Below are positions 1-8,797 of a stretch of DNA of 64,000 nucleotides, piece by piece. This stretch comes from Zanthoxylum bungeanum. Taxonomy: Eukaryota; Streptophyta; Magnoliopsida; Sapindales; Rutaceae. The stretch lies in NCBI GenBank assembly GCA_019454045.1, contig SKCR01036784.1:124001-188000 (forward strand), written 5' to 3'. The translations under genes were made by a program, and so were the position numbers. A model generated the notes under the pieces. It had not been told where the DNA came from. It was given only the letters and a program-made list of their open reading frames with translations, and ran no database searches. Every line of letters begins with the position of its first letter. Position 1 is the stretch's first letter.

Positions 1-2
1 GT

Positions 3-140
3 GCCATGTGGCAAATGGTATACGTGGTGGGATCTGAGTTGCTTTGTGGTGTTGTGCTCCCGATTGTCATAGATCCTTGTGGAAACTGGAGAGTTTTTAG
101 TTGTCACTTCGATTCTCTTGTACACTTTTCATCTGATTAA
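3..140 (+). CDS. Possible last coding exon of an unknown host gene
   Basis: An open stretch of 45 codons runs from the window edge to a TAA at 138-140, in a region of higher GC than the AT-rich DNA that follows. Translation gives hydrophobic segments (for example GVVLPIVID) and two Cys residues near the end, but I recognise no family. The abrupt drop to AT-rich sequence after the stop fits a 3' end of a gene. It may equally be chance, because 45 codons is short and the upstream part lies outside the window. Confidence 0.2.
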   Translation, partial: AMWQMVYVVGSELLCGVVLPIVIDPCGNWRVFSCHFDSLVHFSSD

Positions 141-246
141 AAAATTAATTAATTTTTTTAATACCATAATTTTTTTAAAAATAAATTAATTATTCTCTTA
201 AATTTATTTAAAAATATATAATTTTTTTACTGTTCCATTTAGAATT

Positions 247-431
247 GTCTCAATGAGACGTGATTTAGTGGTGTGAGACTCATGATTTGACTTTCAGGAC
301 TTGAGTTCGAATTCAGAAAGTGTGTTTCTTATAAAAATCTGAGGCAGTCGCGAGTTTTAATATCTGCGCTTAAATCCGGATTGGGTAATTAACCGCGGGA
401 TTTTCAATATTTCCAAAAAAAAATTGTTCGG
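247..431 (+). mobile_element. SINE-like tRNA-derived retroposon
   Basis: This is a ~185-bp unit. An A-box-like TTTAGTGGTGTG lies near 263 and a B-box-like GAGTTCGAATTC about 40 bp further on, the spacing of an internal RNA polymerase III promoter. The 3' end is a run of A (about 414-423). The 8-mer TTAGAATT occurs just before (239-246) and just after (432-439), as expected of a target-site duplication. No coding capacity. The family cannot be named without database comparison. Confidence 0.5.
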
Positions 432-440
432 TTAGAATTA

Positions 441-1584
441 CAAACTTTTAAAATTTAATTTAATAAAAAATTCTTAAGAAATCGAATGTAATTTTTTTTT
501 TTTTAAATAAAAAAACAACTCCTCTTTCTTTTTTTTTTTTTTTCTGTACAAAGCAACAAGTTGAGTTTAAATATTTTTTTTTTAAGGCAACAATCCTTGA
601 TTGAGTTAGTCAACCCTCAGATTTATCATTCTCATTCCAATTCCATTTCATTCAGATTTCATCTCATTCTAATTACGAGTACGTAAACACACCATTAAAG
701 TATTGAGGTTCCAATCTCTTAGACTAAACTTCAATTTTGGTATGATGAAGCAAATTTAAGGTCGAGTTCAAGTTTTTCGAATGTACTAACATATCAATTT
801 ATCTCATCAATCCTCATTTTTCAAATAATTATATTTGACCATATAATTATCCTTATTTAAAAAAATTATTAAAATAAATATTATTTACTTTATTTTTTTC
901 CTTCCCTCAAACATCATCTTACCTCCCTAAAGCTCCATCACCATTATCACATTAGAAGCAAAAGCTATTTTTTTAGATTAAAAAAAAAAAAACTAAAAGA
1001 CCATTACAACTAGTAGAATTTAAAATGTAACAAATAAATAATCCCAAAACTAAAAATATATATCTAATTATCATAAATATGCACTTTTAAACCCAGTTCA
1101 ATAGCCCTCCCACGAAAATACTAGAAAAATTATTTGTTTTAATCAACTTAATTTAACATTTCCTTGAAATTCAAACCTTAAAAACATTGATTTTCTTTTT
1201 TCAATTTCCACCTCCTGCATTTTGTAAAGAAAAATTAGAAAGATATGGTTTTTAGTTACGGATTAAGTTGACCACATAATAAGTTGTTGTTGATGTATTG
1301 ATTTTGATTTTGTGTGTTAATCCAAGATTTTGACAAAATATTTTTAAGCCTCCTTATTATGACATGTGGCAGCTTCATATTAAATTTATAAAAATAAATT
1401 AATAAATAAAAATTATATTTAAATATTTTTAAACATCTTCATTGCGTCACGTGACAGTTTCATATTAAATTTATAAAATTAAATTAATAAATCTCTTAAA
1501 TAAAAATCATATTACAATAAAAATACATATTATAATTATATAAGAATTCTATTATAATAAGAAAACATATTAGATTATCATATT
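441..1584. other. AT-rich spacer without recognisable gene
   Basis: Long A and T runs, no plausible coding frame, no RNA gene seen. An imperfect tandem repeat in it is listed separately. Confidence 0.6.
1339..1493. repeat. Imperfect tandem repeat, two ~70-bp copies
   Basis: Copies at about 1339-1409 and 1424-1493 both begin TATTTTTAA and share the block TTCATATTAAATTTATAAAA followed by AATTAATAAAT. They differ in the middle (GACATGTGGCAGC versus GTCACGTGACAGT). AT-rich sequence of similar composition resumes after element A at 46560, so A probably landed in this repetitive spacer. Confidence 0.6.
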
Positions 1585-1952
1585 TGTTAGTGTGCAGTTG
1601 GTGTGATCCAAGAGAACCAAATTGATATAGTCCTCGAGTTAGTGGTGAGTGTGTCAAAAACATCATGATGAGGGAGCTCAGTGAAGATTGGTGTGTCGAT
1701 GTGTACATGATGCCAAAAACATAATTATGTTATTTTCTGTTATTTTCTATTAAAACAGTTTCCCAACTTAGTATATATAGCTGAGAGTTGCATATATTTG
1801 CATAGAAAAATCAATATTCCATTCTCCTTTCTTTTCCTTGCTCTTTGTTGAGTTGTAAAGCTTTGTAGTTCTTCTCTCATTGCATGTATTTTGTTATAAG
1901 TAAATCAATACATAAAGTGTCTCATTTTCCCCCAAATTTGTGAGCATTAGCA
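1585..1952 (+). repeat. 5' LTR of Copia A
   Basis: Starts TGTTAGTGTGCAG and ends GCATTAGCA, 368 bp, the same length as its partner at 46192-46559. The two match along their whole length with scattered substitutions and small indels. Confidence 0.93.
1772..1779 (+). promoter_or_regulatory. TATA box in LTR of Copia A
   Basis: TATATATA lies near the middle of the LTR. The same motif in the same context (...AGTATATATAGCT) is kept in the 3' LTR at 46382-46389. It is the likely core promoter for the element transcript; the start site is inferred to lie about 30 bp downstream. Confidence 0.5.
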
Positions 1953-2064
1953 GTTTCTTTAATCACTATTTTTCCTTCTTGTTCATAACTGCATTTGTTC
2001 TTACTTCAAGAAGCAGAATCTAAATCCAAGATTTTGGTCAAGAAGAGACAATATCTTAATAGAG

Positions 2065-2076
2065 TGGTATCAAGCC
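2065..2076 (+). promoter_or_regulatory. Initiator-tRNA-Met primer-binding-like site of Copia A
   Basis: TGGTATCAAGCC resembles the usual tRNA-Met primer-binding site TGGTATCAGAGC. It sits about 110 bp past the LTR end instead of next to it. Either the LTR boundary has decayed, or short sequence was gained between LTR and site. Confidence 0.45.
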
Positions 2077-2095
2077 TCATTGGAAGGTCTGGGCT

Positions 2096-2920
2096 ATGGT
2101 CATGTCGAAGGTTGATATTGAAAAGTTCACCAGTGATGGTGACTTCACTCTTTGGAAGTTGAAGATGCGGGCTCTATTAGTTCATCAAAGATTGGAGTAT
2201 GTTCTTTGATGAAGAGAGAGATGATTCCAAGGCACCTATGAGTTCCCCCACTGAAGCACAGAAATATGAGATCCTCAAGAAAGCACATAGTGTTCTGATC
2301 TTGAATCTTGGTGATGAGTGCTTGAGGGAAGTCTCTAGAGAAAAGACTGGTGGGGATATTTAGAGGAAACTCGAGGCTTTATACATGACAAAATCAATGA
2401 CGAATAGATTGTACCTGAAGAAGAAGTTGTATACATTTGCAATAGCTGAAGTTATGTCTATCAAAGAACACATAGATAGCTTTAACAATATTATATTGGA
2501 TCTTGAAAATATTGAGGTGAAGATTGATGATGAAGACAAAGCTCTTCTGCTATTGAGTTCCCTCCCTAACTCTTATGAAAACTTTATTGATACAATGCTC
2601 TATGGGAGAGATATTTTGACCATGGAAGATGTTAAGTCAAAGTTAAATTCAAAAGAGTTAAAAATGAGGTCTGATGACAAAGATTTGGGTTCTGGTTAAG
2701 GACTAACAGTAGAAGCAAGGCCTGAAAGGAAGGAAATTAATCAAAAGCCAAAACAGCAGACCAAGAAACCAACAAAGAATCAAGAATTTGCCAAAGAAAA
2801 AATGAAGAGAATAAATTATTTCTATTGTAAGAAGCAGAGACACTACATTGGAGATTGTGCATAAAGGAAGAAGAAAGAATGGCAAGAGGGCTCTAGTTAT
2901 GCAGCTGTTGCATCAGATGA
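2096..2920 (+). pseudogene. Gag of Copia A (broken)
   Basis: The capsid polyprotein that packages element RNA. It opens with ATG at 2096 (MVMSKVDIEKFTSDGDF..., LWKLKMRALL), the normal Copia gag start. The frame is lost at a TGA near 2207 and continues +1, with a TAG near 2361, then an uninterrupted stretch at 2385-2699 containing LLLSSLPNSYENF, typical of the gag core. A TAA at 2697-2699 follows. The CCHC zinc knuckle near 2818-2862 has lost its first Cys (FYCKKQRHYIGDC). Gag is therefore dead in at least four places. Confidence 0.85.
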
Positions 2921-2988
2921 GTCATCTGATGATGGCTATCAGAGTGCAGATTTTTTGATTGCTACAAATGACAATACAGAAGGTCAGT

Positions 2989-4531
2989 GGGTACTTGATT
3001 CAGGTTGTTCTTTTCATATGTGTCCTCATAAAATAGTTGGTTATTGAGTCTGTCAACATTAAAATGTTTGATGGGATCATAGGAACTTTGCCTGATGTGA
3101 GACATGTGTCTGAGTTAAAGAGAAATCTAATCCATTTAGGCATATTGGATGCCTCCGAATATTTCTTTAAATCAGATAAATGAGCAATATTAGTGATGAA
3201 GGATGAGATGGTTGTTATGAGGGGTGAAAAGAGGAATGAGCTGAATGTGCTAACTGGTTCAGCCATACTAGTAAATGCTGCAATGACATCAACTTCAGAA
3301 TTAGATAAAAACCAAGCGATGGCACTTGAGGCTAAGCCATATGAGCCTGAAGGGGATGCAAGAGTTGAGCAAACAATGAATCTTGTGTGGAGATAAGGTT
3401 GATGCTTTAGAGTTCCGTGAAGATTGTATTTTTGGTAAAACACATAGAGCTAAATTCCCAAAGGGTTTGTACAAGTTAAATTATGTATTAGATTATGTGC
3501 ATTGTGATCTTAGAGGGCCTGCTCAGGTTCTCTCTCTCAGTGGAATAAAGTATTTCTTATCCCTAATTGATGATTTCTCCAGAAAGATTTGGGTGTATGT
3601 ACTCAAATCCAAAAAGGAAGTGTTTGAAAAATTTAAAGTGCGGAAGGTTCTTATGGAGAATCAAACTAGGATAAAATTAAAGTACCGATGACCTATAATG
3701 GTTTGGAGTTTTACAACAGATGGTTTGAAGACTTCTGTCAAAGCAATGGAATTTTGAGGCATAAAATAGTAAGGTTCACTCCTCAGCAAAATGGTTTAGC
3801 TGAGAGAATGCATATGACCCTTATTGACAAAACTATGTGTTTGCTAATAAATTCCAAGTTATTCTAGGAAGAATAATGTTACAACAGCCTACTATCTGGT
3901 CAATATGAGTCCACCATCAGCTATCCAGTTCAAGACACCAGAAGAAATATGGACAAGGAGGCCTGCAAAGTATGAAAACCTCAGGATATTTGGTTGTCCA
4001 ACATATATGCATGTCAAATAAGGAAAGTTGGGTGCAAGAGCCTTGAAAGGCATACTTGTAGGTTACCTTGATGGTGTTAAAGGATATAAGGTCTGGTGTG
4101 TACAACATGCAAGGTGCATAATCAACATAGATATGGTGTTTAATAAAGAAACTATGATCAAAATTGGAGATGATCATGTCACCAACACCAAAGCAAATGA
4201 ACCTCATTCTAAGAGTTCTAAGCTTAAGGTGGAGCTTCATTCAGACATAAAAGAATCTGATGGAGTGATATCTGATCATGCTTTCCCAGAAGAGATGCAA
4301 GGAAGTGATGAATCAAAACTGAGTATGCCACAAGAATCAGATTTACATGATTATAATTTAGCACAGGACATAGAAATTAGACAAATAAAGCCTCCAAGCA
4401 GGTATGCATGCTTCAACAAACATGTTTATGCTGATCTAATATCATATGTTTTGATGAGTGCATATGAAATTAGCATAGAAGAGCCCAGTAACTATTCAGA
4501 AGCATTGAAAAGTAGCTATAGTAAAGAGTAG
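2989..4531 (+). pseudogene. Protease and integrase region of Copia A (broken)
   Basis: The aspartic protease begins at WVLDSGCSFHM (about 2990), with the catalytic DSG-type motif. Most of the protease and GAG-pre-integrase segment that should follow is eroded. The integrase is readable from about 3383: CIFGKTHRAKFPK and HCDLRGPA with the first catalytic Asp, then FLSLIDDFSRK. At about 3690-3710 the second catalytic Asp, normally in TDNG, reads TYNG. The third catalytic residue is kept in QQNGLAERM. The C-terminal part runs to a TAG at 4529-4531. The element could not integrate itself in this state. Confidence 0.82.
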
Positions 4532-5260
4532 TTGAAGGCTATGAGTGAAGAGACGAATTCTTTGGAGAAGAATAAAACTTGGATCTTTGTTCCTAAGCCA
4601 AAGAATAAGAAGATTGTCAGTTGTAAATGGATCTTTAAGAAAAAATGAGGGTATTCTAGGCATTGAGCCCTCAAGGTTCAAGGCTATGATAGTTGCTAGA
4701 GGCTCACTCAGAGAGAAGAGATAAATTTCACTGAAATTTTTTCTCATGTGGTCCAACACGGTTCAATTAGGATACTCTTAGCAATGGTAGTCTTGTTGGA
4801 CATGGAGCTTGAGCAGATGGATGTTAAAACTGCCTTTCTACATGGCAACCTTGAAGAAGAGATACTCATGACACAACCTGAAGGCTTTGAGGCAGATAGG
4901 AAAGAAGAATTTATGTGTTTACTGAAGAAATCCCTTTATGGATTAAAACAGTCTCCAAGACAGTGGTATAAACATTTTGATGAGTTCATGGTGACAAATA
5001 AGTATACTAGAAGTAAATATGACAGTTGTATGTTGAAAGGGTGTTAGAGAAGTTAAACATGAGGGATCTTGAGATGAAGTATCTTGGTTGTGATAAAAAT
5101 ATCCTAGGCATGAAGATCAAAAGAGATATAGTAACTGGTACTATATTTCTTACTCAAGAGAAGTATGTTGAAAGAGTGTTAGAGAAGTTCAACATGAGAG
5201 ACTCAAAACCTGTTTTAACTCCTCTGGGAACACAGTTCAAGCTGAAAAAATAGTAGTGCC
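4532..5260 (+). pseudogene. Reverse transcriptase of Copia A, catalytic segment replaced
   Basis: Copia-type reverse transcriptase with MDVKTAFLHGNLEEEI (about 4818) and SLYGLKQSPRQWYKHFDEF (about 4934). Directly after YDSC, where the palm strand with YVDD should come, the sequence jumps to YVERVLEKLNMRD, a near copy of the segment about 140 bp downstream (5160-5205). About 35-40 residues including YVDD are missing. Past the patch it is normal again (KYLG...ILGMKIKRD, SKPVLTPLG) and stops at 5253. There are also stops and a frameshift near 4529-4750. Confidence 0.83.
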
Positions 5261-5420
5261 ATGACGCTACTGAAGACAAATTTAAGATGGATGAGATTCC
5301 TTATGCACAGGTTGTGGGAGTCTTATGTATGCTATGGTGTGCACTGGGGCAGACATAAAACATGTTTTGAGTGTTGTCAGCAGGTTCATGTCTAATCCAA
5401 GCAAAGTTCACTAGGATGCA

Positions 5421-5914
5421 GTGAGATGGATTTTGAGATATCTCAGAGATACTTCTAGTTATGGTCTGATGTATGAAAAAATCAGAAATAAAGTGATTGT
5501 TGCGAGTGGTTATGCAGACTCTGATTTTTCTGGGGACTTAGATGGAAGAAAATCCATCACATGTTATTTATTTGTGTTGAATAATTGTCTAATCAGTTGG
5601 AAGGCAACCTTGCAACACATAGTAGCCTTATCATCAACAGAAGCCGAGTTTGTAGCAGCAACTGAGGCCGTAAAGGAGTCAATATGGCTAAAAGGGATTG
5701 TGAATGAGTTGTGGTTGGATCAGAAGACAATAGAGGTTTTCTGTGATAATCAAAGTGCAATACAGTTGGTTAAAAACCAAACATATCATTAAATGCCAAA
5801 GCATATTGATGTTAAGTTACACTTCATCAATGATGAGGTCTCAAAGGGGGCAATGATGGTTTCTAAGATTCACATTGATGTGAATAGAGCAGATGTGCTT
5901 ACCAAGTGTGTCCA
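5421..5914 (+). pseudogene. RNase H of Copia A, interrupted by element B
   Basis: Starts near WILRYLRDTSSYGL. It has the RNase H acidic motifs GYADSDFSGD and LSSTEAEFVAATEA and VFCDNQSAIQL. One stop at 5790-5792 (QTYH*) is followed in frame by HIDVKLHFI and ADVLTKCV. The frame is cut inside the Val codon context by element B at 5915. The remaining 26 codons lie at 46035-46115. Confidence 0.9.
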
Positions 5915-6807
5915 TGTTGGACAATTATAACCCATAGCATCACTATTTGTAAAAGATATTGTGTTTTTTGTACAAATTAACTATGTGACAAAGGAAATTG
6001 ATATTTTATCATTTTATAATTAGATTACTTGAATATATATAAATAATAAAAGTCCTTATGATTAGTTTCAGATTAATAAGATATGAGACAGTATCAATCC
6101 ACGAACGATTTAATCATTAAATATCCTTAGTCGTAGTATTATTGAGACTGGACATCGATAATGTGGAATAGACTAGTATTGCACTTGTGCGCGTTATGGA
6201 AGCGTAACGATATAGTTCTTATATATTTGGGCATTGGATACTCATGCAAGTGCAATAGGAGGTTCTGTTTGCTGATGGTACGAAAATAACTTCGCTTTGG
6301 ATAGACCCCTCGGAATCTCATTGGTAGTATGACTATGTGTCTATGGGAATCCGAATCAGGGTAGGTGTATTTGGTCTTAACCTGAGACTTGCATCGCCAA
6401 TACTTGCGACAATCAGTATGCTTTGGTTTTGGTTGTCCGAGGCTTTAACAGGTTTTGTGTACGCCTCTTCTGGGTTTACTGAGAATCGTAGTGTATTGGG
6501 TGTGATGTCAAGATGAAAGTATGAATTCAATCATATGGAGATGATGATCACGCAGAGATACAAAACTGGTACTCTTAAATGTTGCAGCTATCAGGATAGT
6601 ATGACAAGGTCATGATTATCCGATTACAGAGACTAGTTGCTAGTGATCCGATATATGCTTCGTACGGGACAGACACAATTCCAGCCCCAGGCCTAGCATG
6701 TGACATCCGATACTGGATCGTAATGCGCAATACTTAGTATACTACGCTTGATAAAGATTATGTATTCCTTAAAAGAATATTTCTGGAGAATTGGGTAGGC
6801 ACGATGC
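5915..6807 (+). repeat. 5' LTR of B, left part
   Basis: Matches the first ~890 bp of the intact 3' LTR at 44152-46034. It breaks off after ...TAGGCACGATGC where C starts, and resumes at 36943 with TTTGCTAGAAGCC. Confidence 0.92.
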
Positions 6808-7853
6808 TGTTGGACAATTATGACCAATAGCATTACTATTTTGTAAAGGACATGGTGTTCTTGTACAAAATTAAATATGTGACAATGGAAATTACTCTTT
6901 TATCATTTTGTAATTAGATTACTTGGATATATAAATGATAAAAGTCCATATGATTAATTCGGATTAATAAGATATGAGATAATATTAATCCACGAAAGGT
7001 TTAATCATTAAATATCCATAGTCGTAGTATTATCGAGATTGTACTTCGATAATGCGGAATAGGCTAGTATTGCACTTGTGCGCATTATAGAAGCTTAACA
7101 GCATAGTTCTCATATATTTAAGTATTGGATACTTATGCAAGTGTGATAGAAGGTTCTGTTTACCGATGGTACGGAAACAGATTCGCTATGGATAGACCCC
7201 TCAGAATCCTATTGGTAGTATGACTATGTGTCTATGGGAATCTGAATCAGGGTAGGTGTATTTGGTCTTAACCTGAGACTTGCATCGCTAATACTTGCGA
7301 CAATCAATATACTTTGGTTTTGGTCGTCCGGGGCTTTAACAGGTTCTGTGTACGCCTCTTCTGGGTATATTGAGAATCGTAGTGTATTGGATGTGATGTC
7401 AAGATGGAAGTATCACTTCAGTCATATGGAGATGATGATCACGCAGGGATACGAAACTGGTACTCTTAAGTACCGCAGTCATCGGGATAATATGACTAGG
7501 TCATGATTATCCGATTATAGAGACTGGTTGCCAGTGATCCGATATATGCTTCATACGGGGCAGACACAATTCCAGCCTCAGGCCTAGCATGTGACATCCG
7601 ATACTGGATCGTAATACGCGATATACTGTATACTACGCCTGATAAAGATTATATATTCCTTAAAAGAATATTTCTGGAGAATTGGGTAGGCAAGGTGTTT
7701 TGCTAGAAGCCAACCATGTCTTGTAAATCGTAAGAACGTGGTACCGGGTACGCACGTGTTCGGATAGTCCGATGACCGTATTTACTGCCAATATATCCAT
7801 GGATATCTTGGGTCGCTTCCCAAAGATTCACCGTTGAGATTTGACTCGAGTAG

Positions 7854-8321
7854 AATTAATCTAGGATTAATTATGAGAGAGAAAAATTAATCTGGGAATA
7901 ATTACGGCAATAAATTAATCTGGGATTAATTATCAAAGAGAAAATTAATCTGGGATTAATTGCGTCAAGAATTAATCTGGGATTAATTCGACTATAAGAG
8001 AGAACGTGATTAATTTGGAATTGATCGGCAAAATAAATTTGATAGTAAAATTGGATTAATTGGGCTAAAATAATATATTAGATATATTAATTGAAATTGG
8101 ATTTCAATGCGGAATTAAAATTGGATTTTAATTCGTGCAAATGAATTAATTTAGAATTAATTCGCAAGTGACTTTAATAATAATTTTGCAAGGCATAATT
8201 ATTTAATTAAATTGGATTTAAATGCGTCGCAACGGAAAATTCGTTTAATTCGAAATTAAACAAACCCGGGCCCGAGCGAAGTTGCGTGTTGGATTGTCCG
8301 ACTTAAATTTGGAATTTAAAG
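7854..8321. repeat. Array of 13 short TGG/TAG-centred hairpins in the LTR
   Basis: Thirteen inverted repeats, each an arm of 6-10 bp, a 3-nt centre and the reverse-complement arm. Centres: TGG in ten, TAG at 7862, 8079 and 8152 positions of their respective units, CGA in one (a few units are imperfect). Positions: 7854-7872, 7885-7903, 7913-7931, 7943-7961, 7969-7989, 8008-8026, 8071-8089, 8091-8107, 8112-8134, 8143-8163, 8207-8221, 8243-8261, 8303-8319. The first five share arms AATTAATC / GATTAATT. The later ones have different arms (for example TTGAAAT / ATTTCAA). One unit has a G-T wobble (8008-8026). The same organisation recurs in the LTRs of B and D. Confidence 0.85.
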
Positions 8322-8447
8322 TGGGGCCCATCAACTTACATCAATGTGTTTGATATTTGATGGAATTTGGTAATGGTTGTGTAAGTGCTTGAATGGCTTG
8401 AATTGCTTGTAGAATACATAAAACCAAAAACCAACACTCAAACTTGG

Positions 8448-8456
8448 TATAAATTA
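8448..8456 (+). promoter_or_regulatory. TATA-like box in LTR of C
   Basis: TATAAATTA about 335 bp before the LTR end, in the context ACTTGG-TATAAATTA-ATTTGG. The same words occur in C's 3' LTR near 36611. D has a different TATA run at 12990-13000. Plausible core promoter, unproven. Confidence 0.35.
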
Positions 8457-8784
8457 ATTTGGTCAACTTTGGAAGTTAAGCGAGTTACTATTCACAGCAA
8501 ACAAAACTCTATTCTTTTCTCCCTAGCCATGGCCGAAAATTTGCTTCCTGGAGGGCAAAATTTTCTTTCATTTTGTTTTTGCTAGCACATAAAGGAGTGA
8601 ATCAAGGTGATAGGGAAACTCACCAAGTGTTGGAAACACACTACAAGTCTTGGAGCTTCTACCTACATCCATGTAAATTGTTTTTGAAACTCATCCAATC
8701 AATGTAAGTTAATTCCGCAACTCACTTGATAATTCACACAGAATCACTCTTAGAGATCTTGGCATGTTCTAGGAACACTAACAA

Positions 8785-8797
8785 TGATATCAGAGCC
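8785..8797 (+). promoter_or_regulatory. Primer-binding site of C (tRNA-Met type)
   Basis: TGATATCAGAGCC directly after the LTR end. It is the tRNA-Met site TGGTATCAGAGCC with one G to A change. B has TGGTATCAAGAGCC at 37959-37972 and D TGGCATCTAGAGC at about 13460. Confidence 0.8.

Larger units (their letters stand above)
6808..8783 (+). repeat. 5' LTR of C
   Basis: A 1976-bp LTR, TG...CA bounded, uninterrupted. By eye it is somewhat over 90% identical to C's 3' LTR over the first 400 bp. It carries the hairpin array at 7854-8321 and a TATA-like box at 8448. Confidence 0.9.
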
